NCBI GenBank assembly: GCA_030425195.1
Contig: JAUIAV010000005.1
Span: 124,001-188,000 of the forward strand
Direction of reading: 5' to 3'
Length of the DNA stretch: 64,000 nucleotides
From: Gammaproteobacteria bacterium
GTDB taxonomy: Bacteria > Pseudomonadota > Gammaproteobacteria > Pseudomonadales > Azotimanducaceae
In this document: positions 6,949-16,182 of the stretch, one piece after another
Layout of the letters: every line of letters starts with the position of its first letter
How positions within the stretch are numbered: position 1 is the stretch's first letter
Notes under the pieces: generated by a model
The model's database searches: none
What the model was told of the DNA's origin: nothing
What the model saw: only the letters and a program-made list of their open reading frames with translations
Program-made: the position numbers and the translations under genes

Positions 6949-9474
6949 TCAGTTGAACGTCCAGCGCACACCCAGCGAAGGCATGCGCGGAAGCAGGGTC
7001 ACCGGTTCGCTCGGCAGGAGGTAACCGCCGCTGTCCTCGTCCTCCTCCACGTCGTACTCGTACGCGCCCACATTGTCCCGGTCGAACGCGTTCGTGAGCT
7101 CGAAGAAGACAGTGAGCGACTGGTCCTGCCAGTCCCAGCGCCGGGCGATACGCAGATCCAGAGAAACGTAGTCGGGCAGCCGGTCCGCGTTCCGCTCCAG
7201 ATCGGGCAGCTCGTCCTCGGCGAGGGAGGGAGGCAGCAGCGTCGTCTGCCAGCCGGAATGCCAGAGCACGGCGGCCGACAGCGTCCAGGGCCCGGGCTCC
7301 CACGTCATTCCCGCGGAGACGGTGTGTCGCTGATCCCAGCCCCGCTTCACCCATTGCCCATTCAGCTCGTCATCCGCATAGGCATGGGTGTAGCCCACCC
7401 AGGCATTGAACGTATCCACCGGCTGATAGGCGGCGGAAATCTCCACCCCGCTTGCTCTGGCCTTCCCGGGTGCGACCGCCACCCGATCAGAGGCGAGTTC
7501 CGGCATCAGCACCAGGGAATTGAACAGATTCTCGAAACGCCGCTTGGGATTTCTGAAGCGTTTGTGGAATCCCTCCAGCCGCAGGCTCAAACCGGTATCT
7601 CCGAACCGATGCTGCACACCGGCAATATAGTGGTCCGCGTACTGAGCCGGCTGAAAGCGGCTCACCCCGTCCGCGGCCTGCAGCTCGTGAATCTGCTCCG
7701 CCTGATAGAACCGCCCGGCCGAGAGCCGCAGCTCCGTATTCTCCCCCATCTCCACCAGCGCGCTGAGTCGAGGACTGGTCTGCTGCTCGAAGGCCTCGCC
7801 ATAGTCCTGATAGTCCCAGCGGATTCCCGCCTCCAGAGACAGCCAGGACGTGGGCAGATAGCGGAAAGACGCATACAGGCCGCCGCTGGTGCCCCGGGGG
7901 TCCTGCACCACCCGACGGATCTCCTCGACCGGCAACCCGATCAGCTCGGCCAGCACACCCCGCTCGATCACCGCCAGGGTATCGTAGCTGCCGTCCTGGT
8001 AAGCGAGCTCCGCGCCGAGCTCAAGTCCCAGGTGATCGGTGAGGAAGAGCTGCTGCCGGTGGGTGAGCTGCCAGATCCGGAAACGGCGTTCATCCGTGAG
8101 ACTGGAGTTACCCTCCTCCAGATCCTCATCGGCGATGAAGCCATCCCGGTCGTTTTCAATGTTCCCGAAGGACAGCACCGTGCTCGACTGCATCCGCTCA
8201 GACCACTGCCGGTGCAGCTGCAGCCAGACATAGGCATTGCGATACACCGAGCGCGCGAGTTCCCCATCACCCTCGTCCAGATCCTTGAGCTCCACGTCGT
8301 CATCGTAGTAGATGAACCCGGCCTCCACTCCGGTCCGGTCGTTCAGCTCATAGCTGACGCTGCCGAAAAAGTCCGAGTACCGGGGCCGGCCGGCGTCCGG
8401 GTCGAGCACGTCCAGCACCAGATCCAGATTGCCGCGCCGGGCCGACAGGGCCCAGGCGCCCCGTCCGTCCCTCGTGGTGCCGACGAACGCGGCGGAGGCG
8501 GTGAGAAAACTCACCATCAGATCCGCACCGAAGGACCCGATCTCTTTCGATGGCTCGATGTCCATGACACCACTCATCCTGTCTCCATAGCGGACGGGGA
8601 AGCCGCCGGTGTAGACATCCACGGATTCGATCACGCTGGGATTGAAGCCGGAGAACACGCTCTGAAAGTCCTTCAGATGAAACGGCTCGAGCAGCTCCAC
8701 GTCATTGAACAGCACCAGGGTCTCGTCCTGGAGACCACCACGCACGTAAGGGCGTGCTGACAGACCGATGGACGCAGTTCCCGGCAGATGGTTGGCCACC
8801 CTCAGGACATCGTCGCCGAATTCCGGAATCTTCTCGAAATCCTGGGCGGTCAGAGTATGAACAGATGCCCCTTCGGAGCGCTCCAGAGCATAGCGGCTGG
8901 AGACCACCACCACCTCTTCCATGCGGGTTTCCACCTGCAGGGTGATCTCGAGCAGCGCATCCAGGCGCTCGTCCACGGGCACTTCTCTCGCCTGATAGCC
9001 GCTCCGGCTCACCTGCAGCGGCGGCCGGCCCCGGCCTGGAACCTCGAACCAGCCGCTGGCATCGGTGAACACCACCTGGGCGCCGATCTCCACCCGTACG
9101 CCGGACAGAGGAACGCCGGAATCGGCATCCAGCACCCGACCTTTCACCGTCGGCTCCGCATCACCTGACGGGAGATCCGGAGGCACCAGATACCAGGTCG
9201 TGCTTCCTGTACGGTTGCCGAGACCTTCCAGCCGGAAACCGATCTGCGTGAGCGATGCCTCCAGGCGCGGAATGGAGAATTCCGCATCCAGGTCGATGCG
9301 CACTTCCAGGTCCTGCCGGACCAGATCTTTCGAGTACACGAAGCTGTAGCCGGCAGATTCATAGGCATTCAGCACTGAAACGAGCGGATGTGCTCTGGTC
9401 TCGGCGGCCACCTGAGACACCGACAGCGCGAGACCGGCAGCAGCCCCGAGCAGACGGCGGCAGAGCGGCGTCAC
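6949..9474 (-). CDS. TonB-dependent receptor with N-terminal STN signalling domain
   Basis: This outer-membrane transducer has about 841 residues. The GTG at 9474, 14 bp past the fecR stop, gives a clean signal peptide (PLCRRLLGAAAGLALSVSQ, then AAETRAH). Next come an STN domain (about residues 30-100), a carboxypeptidase-regulatory-like beta domain (VKGRVLDADSGVPLSGVRV), the plug (LPGTASIGLSARPYVRGG) and a 22-strand-type barrel ending LGVRWTFN. With the sigma factor and FecR upstream it forms a FecA-like surface-signalling system. The transported ligand is unknown; the carboxypeptidase-like insert resembles receptors for organic ligands rather than classic siderophores. Confidence 0.88.
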   Translation of the reverse strand: MTPLCRRLLGAAAGLALSVSQVAAETRAHPLVSVLNAYESAGYSFVYSKDLVRQDLEVRIDLDAEFSIPRLEASLTQIGFRLEGLGNRTGSTTWYLVPPDLPSGDAEPTVKGRVLDADSGVPLSGVRVEIGAQVVFTDASGWFEVPGRGRPPLQVSRSGYQAREVPVDERLDALLEITLQVETRMEEVVVVSSRYALERSEGASVHTLTAQDFEKIPEFGDDVLRVANHLPGTASIGLSARPYVRGGLQDETLVLFNDVELLEPFHLKDFQSVFSGFNPSVIESVDVYTGGFPVRYGDRMSGVMDIEPSKEIGSFGADLMVSFLTASAAFVGTTRDGRGAWALSARRGNLDLVLDVLDPDAGRPRYSDFFGSVSYELNDRTGVEAGFIYYDDDVELKDLDEGDGELARSVYRNAYVWLQLHRQWSERMQSSTVLSFGNIENDRDGFIADEDLEEGNSSLTDERRFRIWQLTHRQQLFLTDHLGLELGAELAYQDGSYDTLAVIERGVLAELIGLPVEEIRRVVQDPRGTSGGLYASFRYLPTSWLSLEAGIRWDYQDYGEAFEQQTSPRLSALVEMGENTELRLSAGRFYQAEQIHELQAADGVSRFQPAQYADHYIAGVQHRFGDTGLSLRLEGFHKRFRNPKRRFENLFNSLVLMPELASDRVAVAPGKARASGVEISAAYQPVDTFNAWVGYTHAYADDELNGQWVKRGWDQRHTVSAGMTWEPGPWTLSAAVLWHSGWQTTLLPPSLAEDELPDLERNADRLPDYVSLDLRIARRWDWQDQSLTVFFELTNAFDRDNVGAYEYDVEEDEDSGGYLLPSEPVTLLPRMPSLGVRWTFN

Positions 9475-9487
9475 CTCTCGAGCCCGC

Positions 9488-10468
9488 TCAATCGTGCCCC
9501 CGGAGCGCCACCAGAATCTCGTGATCTTCACCCGGCAGAATCTCGAAGGAGGACGTTGCCAGCACGCCTGCCAGCGTGGCGGCATCCGCATCGATCTCGC
9601 CAGTGGCGTGCAGCGTACGCAGGCCTGCCTGCTGTGCCGCCAACGGGGTGCTGAAACGCAGAATTTTTCCCTGCTCCCGGGCCGCCCATTCGAGATACTC
9701 ACTGAGACTCCGGTCCCGGGCGCTGAACGCCGGTCGGGCAAGCTGGATCCAGGCCCAGCGCTCCCCAGAGGTGGGAATCGCCCTGCGGGCAATCAGACGG
9801 ATGCCGTCAATCTCCAGCGCCTCCCCTGCGCCCGGTTCCGCGCGGGATCTCAGGGTTTCGCTGCCGAGTGATACATCCACGATGCCGTCCCGGGTCGTCA
9901 CCACCAGCTGCTCCTGATCCACGACCACTTCGAACTGAGTTCCCACATCCGTGATGGACGCATTTTCCGTCACCACGGTGACCGGCTCCCCCGCCCCCGC
10001 GTCCACGTAGATTCTGCCCCGGTGCAGCCAGATCTCCGAGCGGTCGTGCAGTGTGAGCGAAGCATTGTGATCCATCCGCAGGTGACGTTCCGCACCCAGA
10101 TCTATGAGCAGACGGCCGCTGGCTGAGGTCCGGACGATGGAGCCGGCGGAGACGCCGTTTTCCGAAGACCCGGCGCCGCGCACCGTGTAGGCGCCGCTGG
10201 CATAGGTGATGGTGCCTGCGTCCGGCGGCCCCGAGGGCAGGAACCGATGCCCGATCAGCACGGCAAGCAGCAGCACGGCAGCAACGGGCAACGCCCGCCT
10301 GAGCCATCGGACGGAGCTGCGGCCGTCTGCTTCCGGCAGAGCCTCTGCCGCCGCCAGAGTGGCTGCCCGGACCCGCGCCTCCACTTCCGGGGGAGGTTGC
10401 AGCCGTGGACCGGCAAGCGACAACAGCATCCGGATGTCGTCGTCCGCTCCCCTGTCTTCCGGCGTCAT
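9488..10468 (-). CDS. FecR-family anti-sigma factor / sigma regulator
   Basis: This 326-residue single-pass inner-membrane protein has a cytoplasmic N-terminal segment of about 60 residues, a TM helix (LPVAAVLLLAVLIGHRFL) and a periplasmic FecR domain (GTITYASGAYTVRGAG, LIDLGAERHLRMDHNASLTL, ITDVGTQFEVVVD). The C-terminal part (about residues 245-326) resembles the STN-like segment FecR proteins use to contact the receptor. It should relay ligand binding from the receptor to the ECF sigma factor. Its ATG overlaps the sigma stop by 4 bp. Confidence 0.88.
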   Translation of the reverse strand: MTPEDRGADDDIRMLLSLAGPRLQPPPEVEARVRAATLAAAEALPEADGRSSVRWLRRALPVAAVLLLAVLIGHRFLPSGPPDAGTITYASGAYTVRGAGSSENGVSAGSIVRTSASGRLLIDLGAERHLRMDHNASLTLHDRSEIWLHRGRIYVDAGAGEPVTVVTENASITDVGTQFEVVVDQEQLVVTTRDGIVDVSLGSETLRSRAEPGAGEALEIDGIRLIARRAIPTSGERWAWIQLARPAFSARDRSLSEYLEWAAREQGKILRFSTPLAAQQAGLRTLHATGEIDADAATLAGVLATSSFEILPGEDHEILVALRGHD

Positions 10469-11046
10469 CTCGGAACCTCCTGTTCTCTGCGGATTTCGGC
10501 AAATCCCTGGCGAAACGCAGAGCGGGCGCGCGCGAGCAGGGACTGAACCGCAATCACCCCGTCACCGAACCGTTCGGCAATCTCTTCCACCGACAGACCC
10601 TCCAGGTATTTCCATTCCAGCGCCTTGCCGTACTTGTCCGGCAGATAGTCGAGCGTGAGCTGAACGATCTGTTCCAGCGCCAGCCGGTCCGTCTCGTCCA
10701 CCTGGTCTGCCGCCAGACTCTCGAGTGCCGCCCGGATGTGCGGATCGTCGTCGAGACTGACCAGGGGGGCTTCCTTCCTGCCGTGCCGTTCATAGTAGTC
10801 GCTGATCTCGTGACGGCCGATCTGACAGAGCCAGGTGAACAGGGCGGCTTCGCCGCGATAGGTATGCATCTTGCGGATCGCTTTGATCATGACTTCCTGC
10901 ACCACGTCCTCGCAGGCGTCCGCCGGCTCCACGCGGAGCGCGACGAAGCGGTACAGGCGGGCAAAGTAACTGTCAAAGAAGACCGCGGCGGCCGCTTGAT
11001 CCCGGGCGGCCACCTTCTCGGCGAGTTGACGGTCTTCTGCGTGCAA
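10465..11046 (-). CDS. ECF-family RNA polymerase sigma factor (FecI-like)
   Basis: This 193-residue sigma-70-family protein has region 2 (SYFARLYRFVALRVEPADACEDVVQEVMIKA, TWLCQIGRHEISDYY) and region 4 (LDYLPDKYGKALEWKYLEGL, then a helix-turn-helix). The start is TTG at 11046; no ATG lies near the expected N terminus. It is translationally coupled to fecR by a 4-bp overlap. In FecIR-type systems the freed sigma drives the receptor operon. A GGAAAT, as found at the -35 of E. coli fecA, lies at 11166-11171 on this strand, but a matching -10 is not clear. Confidence 0.85.
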   Translation of the reverse strand: MHAEDRQLAEKVAARDQAAAAVFFDSYFARLYRFVALRVEPADACEDVVQEVMIKAIRKMHTYRGEAALFTWLCQIGRHEISDYYERHGRKEAPLVSLDDDPHIRAALESLAADQVDETDRLALEQIVQLTLDYLPDKYGKALEWKYLEGLSVEEIAERFGDGVIAVQSLLARARSAFRQGFAEIRREQEVPR

Positions 11047-11126
11047 TGATCGCCCCGTATGGCTCTGAACCCGATTAGACGCCCATCGACGACAGAATCA
11101 ATCGCTGGAATCGTAAGCACTTTCTT

Positions 11127-11156
11127 CGTCGCACCTGCTTTCGTCGCACCTGCTTT
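11127..11156. repeat. Two tandem 15-bp direct repeats upstream of the sigma gene
   Basis: CGTCGCACCTGCTTT occurs twice head-to-tail (11127-11141 and 11142-11156). It lies 80-110 bp upstream of the sigma start, in the 180-bp gap between it and the cyclic-nucleotide-binding-like gene. Tandem repeats here could be regulator-binding sites or slippage products. I see no other gene in this gap. Confidence 0.7.
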
Positions 11157-11226
11157 CTTTGCCGTATTTCCTTTGTGGCTTGAGACGGCGTCGGGTGCTG
11201 CGATCAATCGATTCGTTCGAAGGCAC

Positions 11227-12132
11227 TCAGCCCCGGGGTGCCGCCCACGCAGCGAGCCCGGCCTTTCGCATCAGAAAGACCGCGAGCGATTCCACCTCCG
11301 GTCTGCCGCTGCTGACGAGGTACTCGACGGATGGCCGCAGCCGGGCGATCCGCAGACGCAGATCCTGACTGGAACCCAGCCGTAGCAGAACGCGGGCGCC
11401 CTTTCCTGCCGTTTGCGGCGGCCGGTAGACGCCGGCCAGCAGCAGCTCGACGAGAAAGTGCCGGAACCCCTCCGCATCGAGACACATCACCAGGCCGTCC
11501 GTTTCCATCACGACGGAGGCGTTCCTCGGCTCGCTGGTGATCAGCGCATCTTCACCGAACAGCTCTCCCGGCTTCAGCATCGCCAGACACCGGCCCTGAC
11601 GCTCCACCCTGGCCACTCCGTCAGCCAGCACGTAGCAGGAGCCTGATGCGGGATCCCGCTCCCGGATGACGTACTCCGCGGCGGTAACCGGTCGTGGCCT
11701 GAGCCGGTTCAGCACACTCTGCCAGACGGCGGGTGCGAGCACGGACATGAGTCCGGTGCCCAGAAACCGGGTCTGCCAGCAGTCCTCCGGCTCGCCCACC
11801 ACCGGCGCTGATTCCACCGCCGCCTGCTCGAGGAACTCGATCACCGGGGTCGGTACCTGCAGAAGCACGCAGTCGCAGAGGGTGCGCAGACCAGCGGTGC
11901 CCGGATAGAGGGCGCGCCTGGCAGCGTTGTGCTCTGCGGACACCACCCCATCCGGATCCAGCGTTGCAACGGAACCGCTCAGCAGGAAGTGATGACCCTG
12001 CAGAGACCGGCCGGGTCGCAGCAGCCAGCGGCCGCCCGGCAGCGCCAGACGGCGCGCGTGCCGCCCGACCAGGGCGAGTTCAGATCGATCCAGGTCGGCA
12101 AAGGGTTCGAAATGCGGAAAATCCGACAGCAT
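11227..12132 (-). CDS. Tandem cyclic-nucleotide-binding-like domain protein without output domain
   Basis: This 301-residue soluble protein appears to contain two CRP-type beta-roll domains. The first (about 1-110) is degenerate: FADLDRSELALVGRHARRLAL, then GHHFLLSGSVATLDPDG. The second (about 130-235) is better kept: YVIRERDPASGSCYVLADGVARVE, then MLKPGELFGEDALITSEPRNASVV. GELFGEDALI matches the phosphate-binding cassette, with RNAS where cAMP binders have RSA. No helix-turn-helix, kinase or GGDEF follows; the last 60 residues are Arg/Leu-rich and unrecognised. Function unknown; perhaps a nucleotide-responsive partner protein. It follows purD by 71 bp on the same strand. Confidence 0.7.
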   Translation of the reverse strand: MLSDFPHFEPFADLDRSELALVGRHARRLALPGGRWLLRPGRSLQGHHFLLSGSVATLDPDGVVSAEHNAARRALYPGTAGLRTLCDCVLLQVPTPVIEFLEQAAVESAPVVGEPEDCWQTRFLGTGLMSVLAPAVWQSVLNRLRPRPVTAAEYVIRERDPASGSCYVLADGVARVERQGRCLAMLKPGELFGEDALITSEPRNASVVMETDGLVMCLDAEGFRHFLVELLLAGVYRPPQTAGKGARVLLRLGSSQDLRLRIARLRPSVEYLVSSGRPEVESLAVFLMRKAGLAAWAAPRG

Positions 12133-12203
12133 GCACCCAGGGTAGGGGCGCCGGAGTCAAACAGATGCGGGCCAGGCTCGGAGCTTTGCGTGCGAATCCG
12201 CCC

Positions 12204-13502
12204 TCAGCGGCGGCCGATGGCCCGATGCCCGATATCGGTCCGGTAGTAGCGGTCCTGCCAGTCAATGGCGCGCACGCCTTCGTAGGCTTTGGCCTGCGCG
12301 GCAGCCACGTCGTCACCCAGCCCGACCACGCAGAGCACCCGTCCGCCATTGGTGACCACCTGACCGTCGGCCAGGCGGGTGCCTGCGTGAAACACCTTGA
12401 GCACCCCATCACCATCGGTTCCGGCGACTGCATCGAGACCGTCGATCACATCGCCTCTGCGGTAGTGCTCCGGATAGCCGCCGGCAGCCATGACGACGCC
12501 TAGCGAAGCGCGCGGATCCCAGTCCAGGGTGACACCCGCAAGCTCACCGTCGATGGCCCGTTCACACAGCGTCACCAGATCGGATTTCAGCCGCATGAGC
12601 ACGGGCTGGGCTTCAGGATCGCCGAACCGGCAGTTGAACTCGATCACCTTGGGTGTGCCGTCGGGCATCACCATGAGTCCGGCGTAGAGAAAGCCCGTAT
12701 AAGGCGCACCATCCGACGCCATCCCCTCGATGGTCGGCCCGACCACCTCGGCCATCACCCGCTCATGGACTTCAGGCGTCACCACCGGCGCCGGTGAGTA
12801 GGCCCCCATGCCGCCCGTGTTCGGACCTCTGTCACCATCATCTCTGGCTTTGTGGTCCTGCGATGTCGCAAACGGCAGCGCCGTTTCGCCATCACACAGG
12901 CAGATGAAGCTGGCTTCTTCACCGGCGAGAAACTCCTCGATGACCACCCGCTTTCCGGCAGCGCCGAACGCACCACCCCCCAGCATGTCCTCGAGCGCCG
13001 TCAGCGCTTCGGTTTCCGAGGCTGCAACCACCACACCCTTGCCCGCCGCCAGGCCGTCCGCCTTGATGACGATGGGGGCGCCTTTTTCGCGCACGTACGC
13101 CCGGGCCGCTTCGAGGTCCTCGAACGTCTGATATTCGGCGGTCGGAATCCGGTGCCTGGCCAGGAAATCCTTGGTGAAGGACTTGGACCCCTCCAGCTGT
13201 GCCGCGCTGGCGCTGGGGCCGAAGCAGCGCAGGCCGCGTTCGGAAAAGAAATCGCAGATCCCATCGACCAGCGGCGCTTCCGGGCCGACGATGGTCAGCG
13301 CAATACCCTGCCCGGCAGCGAAGGCAGCCAGGCGCTCGAAATCGCCGACGTCTATGTCCACGTTCTCACAGCCGGTCTCACGGGCAGTACCCGCATTGCC
13401 AGGCGCCACGAAAACCTTCTCCACCGACGTCGAGCGGGCCGCGCACCAGGCCAGAGCATGCTCGCGCCCTCCGCTGCCTACCACCAGAATCCGTTTCTTC
13501 AT
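12204..13502 (-). CDS. purD: Phosphoribosylamine-glycine ligase
   Basis: This 432-residue ATP-grasp enzyme converts phosphoribosylamine and glycine to GAR in purine synthesis. It shows KKRILVVGSGGREHALAW, VGPEAPLVDGICD, the ATP-grasp core VIKADGLAAGKGVVVA, GPNTGGMGAYSPAP and EFNCRFGDPEAQ. The ATG at 13502 is preceded by GGAGAGG with 5-bp spacing; an in-frame GTG at 13508 is less likely. It lies 39 bp after purH, as in many gammaproteobacteria. Confidence 0.96.
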   Translation of the reverse strand: MKKRILVVGSGGREHALAWCAARSTSVEKVFVAPGNAGTARETGCENVDIDVGDFERLAAFAAGQGIALTIVGPEAPLVDGICDFFSERGLRCFGPSASAAQLEGSKSFTKDFLARHRIPTAEYQTFEDLEAARAYVREKGAPIVIKADGLAAGKGVVVAASETEALTALEDMLGGGAFGAAGKRVVIEEFLAGEEASFICLCDGETALPFATSQDHKARDDGDRGPNTGGMGAYSPAPVVTPEVHERVMAEVVGPTIEGMASDGAPYTGFLYAGLMVMPDGTPKVIEFNCRFGDPEAQPVLMRLKSDLVTLCERAIDGELAGVTLDWDPRASLGVVMAAGGYPEHYRRGDVIDGLDAVAGTDGDGVLKVFHAGTRLADGQVVTNGGRVLCVVGLGDDVAAAQAKAYEGVRAIDWQDRYYRTDIGHRAIGRR

Positions 13503-13541
13503 GAGCACCTCTCCCGGTTCATTCAGTCTGAGATCACCTGA

Positions 13542-15095
13542 TCAGTGACGGAAATGCCGCACCCCGGTGAAGACCATGGCGATGCCATGCTCATTGGCGG
13601 CTTCGATCACCTCGTCATCGCGCATGGAGCCGCCCGGCTGGACGATGGCGGTGATTCCGGCCTCCGCCGCCGCGTCGATGCTGTCCCGGAACGGAAAGAA
13701 GGCATCACTGGCCATGACCGAGCCGGGCACGTCGAGGCCCGCATCCTTAGCCTTGATGCCGGCAATGATGGCACTGGTCACGCGGGCCATCTGACCGGCA
13801 CCCACACCGACGGTCTGCCGGTTCTTCGCATAGACGATGGCGTTGGATTTCACGAACCAGGCGACCTTCCAGGCAAAGGCGAGATCCACGAGCTCCGCCG
13901 CCGTCGGCGTGCGTTCTGTGACCGTGGTCAGACCTCTGTCCCCCCAGCAGAGCTCGTCCGCACTCTGGACGAGAAGACCGCCACCCACGCGCTTGAATTC
14001 CAGCCCCCGCGACCGACCGGAAAACGCGCCGCAGCTGAGCAGCCGGACATTCTTCTTCCGCCGGGCCACCTCCACCGCCGCGTCGTCCACCTCCGGCGCG
14101 ATCACGACTTCCACGAACTGACGTGCCAGGATGGCCTCGAGCGTCGGGCCGTCCAGCGTGCGGTTGAACGCGATGATACCGCCGAAGGCGGAAGTGGGAT
14201 CACTGGCGAAAGCGAGGTCGTAGGCCGCCGCGATGTCGTCGGCTTCGGCCACGCCGCAGGGGTTGGCGTGCTTGACGATCACACAGGCAGGCGCTTCGAA
14301 GACCTTCACGCACTCGAGTGCCGCATCCGTGTCGGCAACGTTGTTGAAGGAGAGCGCCTTCCCCTGCAGCTGCCGGAGTCCGGAGATGGTGCCTGACAGA
14401 TCACCCGATTCCCGGTAAAACGCCGCGGACTGATGCGGGTTCTCGCCGTAGCGCATCTCCTGGGCCCGGTCGAAGGTGAGCGTCAGGCTTTCGGGGAACT
14501 CTGCATCGTCGCCGAGATAGGCGGCGACCATGGCGTCGTAGCGCGCGGTGTGCCGGAAGGCTTTGACGGCAAACGCCCTGCGCTGTGCAGCGCTCGGGCC
14601 ACCCTCGCCGAGCGACTCCATCACCGCCGGGTAGTCCGCCGGATCCACCACCACCAGCACGTCCCGGTGATTCTTCGCCGATGACCGGACCATGGCAGGG
14701 CCGCCGATGTCGATGTTCTCGATGGCGAGCTCCAGGGTGCAGTCCGGCCGGGCAACCGTTTCCGCGAAGGGATACAGATTCACGATCACCGCATCGATGG
14801 GCTCGATCCCGTGGTCCTCCATCACCGCTTCGTCCTGGCCGCGCCGGCCGAGAATGCCGCCGTGGATCTTCGGGTGCAGCGTTTTTACCCGCCCGTCCAT
14901 CATCTCGGGGAAACCCGTGTGTGCGGAGACCTCGGTGACGGGCACCCCGGCGGCCTGGATGGTCTTGAAGGTGCCGCCCGTGGACAGCAGAGCCACGCCC
15001 CGGTCGCTCAGCGCCCGGGCGAGCTCCACGATTCCGGTTTTATCGGAAACACTCAGCAGCGCACGCCTCGGCATGCTCTTCGATTGATCAGTCAT
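13542..15095 (-). CDS. purH: Bifunctional AICAR formyltransferase / IMP cyclohydrolase
   Basis: This 517-residue enzyme performs the last two steps of IMP synthesis. The N-terminal MGS-like cyclohydrolase domain ([39 protein letters not shown]) is followed by the formyltransferase domain (LRYGENPHQ-type motif [53 protein letters not shown]). Length is normal. It lies only 24 bp after dusB, with no fis gene between. Confidence 0.96.
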   Translation of the reverse strand: MTDQSKSMPRRALLSVSDKTGIVELARALSDRGVALLSTGGTFKTIQAAGVPVTEVSAHTGFPEMMDGRVKTLHPKIHGGILGRRGQDEAVMEDHGIEPIDAVIVNLYPFAETVARPDCTLELAIENIDIGGPAMVRSSAKNHRDVLVVVDPADYPAVMESLGEGGPSAAQRRAFAVKAFRHTARYDAMVAAYLGDDAEFPESLTLTFDRAQEMRYGENPHQSAAFYRESGDLSGTISGLRQLQGKALSFNNVADTDAALECVKVFEAPACVIVKHANPCGVAEADDIAAAYDLAFASDPTSAFGGIIAFNRTLDGPTLEAILARQFVEVVIAPEVDDAAVEVARRKKNVRLLSCGAFSGRSRGLEFKRVGGGLLVQSADELCWGDRGLTTVTERTPTAAELVDLAFAWKVAWFVKSNAIVYAKNRQTVGVGAGQMARVTSAIIAGIKAKDAGLDVPGSVMASDAFFPFRDSIDAAAEAGITAIVQPGGSMRDDEVIEAANEHGIAMVFTGVRHFRH

Positions 15096-15119
15096 GAATC
15101 TCTCTGTCGTCTTGCGTAG

Positions 15120-16088
15120 TTATGCGGCGAGCTTCGGCCGCAGGCCGTCCAGAAAGTCCACCTGCGCACCGGCATCCAGGAGCCGATTGAATTCACGGAT
15201 CAGCCCGCTACGGACCTCGGGCTCTCCCAGCTCGCTCAGTTTCTTGAGGTACCACTGCACGTGCTTGCGCATGATCTTCACACCCGGGTCGCCGTAGAAC
15301 GCATGACCCGCGCGGAGATGCGCCCGCATCACCGCCAGCTTCTCCGGCAGCGTCAGCGGACCCGTCACACCGGCAATCTGTCCCGGCAGCCAGGGAGCAC
15401 CAAGGGCCGCCCGGCCGATCATCACACCGTCGGCGCCCGTCGCTTCGAGGACGCGTCCGGCAACGGCGGCGTCCGTGATCTCTCCGTTGGCGAACACGGG
15501 TACCCCGACGGCCGCCTTGATCCGGGCGATGGTCTCGAACTCCACGTCGCCATCGAAGCGGCAGGCACGGGTGCGGCCGTGCACGGCAATGGCCGCCACC
15601 CCCTCGCCCTCCGCAATCCGCGCAATCTCGACACCGTTTCTCGAGTCCGGGCTGAGGCCCGTGCGTATCTTGATGGTAACCGGTACCGGCACCGCCGCGA
15701 CGGCCGCGGCGATGATGGCCTTCACCAGGGACTCGTCGCCGAGCAGAGCGGACCCGGCCGCTTTCCGGCAGACTTTCTTGGCCGGACAGCCGAAGTTGAT
15801 GTCGATGATCTCAGCACCTTCCGCATGGTGACGGATGGCGGCCTCTGCGATGGTCGAGGGTTCTGCGCCGGCGATCTGGACCGCCACCGGCGTCACTCCG
15901 GCTGCCGTCTGCCGCCGCAGACGGGATTTCGACGTGTGCCAGAGCTCCGATTTGCTGGTCACCATTTCGGACACCACATGGCCCGCGCCATAGCGCCAGG
16001 CCAGCGCCCGGAACGGCACATCCGTGATCCCGGCCATGGGCGCCAGCAGGACGTTGTTTCTGAGCTTGTGGGGACCGATTGCGATCAA
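15120..16088 (-). CDS. dusB: tRNA-dihydrouridine synthase B
   Basis: This 322-residue flavin enzyme reduces a uridine in the tRNA D-loop. The FMN-barrel motifs LAPMAGITDVPFRAL, DINFGCPAKKVCRKAAGSALL (catalytic Cys), TIKIRTGL, AVHGRTR, VFANGEI and GADGVMIGRAALG are present. The only plausible start is TTG at 16088, which aligns with E. coli DusB. dusB normally heads a dusB-fis operon; here purH follows directly. Confidence 0.95.
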   Translation of the reverse strand: MIAIGPHKLRNNVLLAPMAGITDVPFRALAWRYGAGHVVSEMVTSKSELWHTSKSRLRRQTAAGVTPVAVQIAGAEPSTIAEAAIRHHAEGAEIIDINFGCPAKKVCRKAAGSALLGDESLVKAIIAAAVAAVPVPVTIKIRTGLSPDSRNGVEIARIAEGEGVAAIAVHGRTRACRFDGDVEFETIARIKAAVGVPVFANGEITDAAVAGRVLEATGADGVMIGRAALGAPWLPGQIAGVTGPLTLPEKLAVMRAHLRAGHAFYGDPGVKIMRKHVQWYLKKLSELGEPEVRSGLIREFNRLLDAGAQVDFLDGLRPKLAA

Positions 16089-16182
16089 CGATTGCGACCA
16101 ACAGGCAGGGGCGCCGAAGAAGGGTTGTCCGAGAAGGGGCGCATCATACCCCCGCGCAGCGGCGAGCTGAAGGGGAATCCGC

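Noticed and set aside
11059-11385. Hydrophobic plus-strand frame between the sigma gene and the cyclic-nucleotide-binding-like gene
   Set aside because: It runs deep into the antisense of a convincing gene and its hydrophobic start comes from the 15-bp repeats. No ribosome-binding site is seen.
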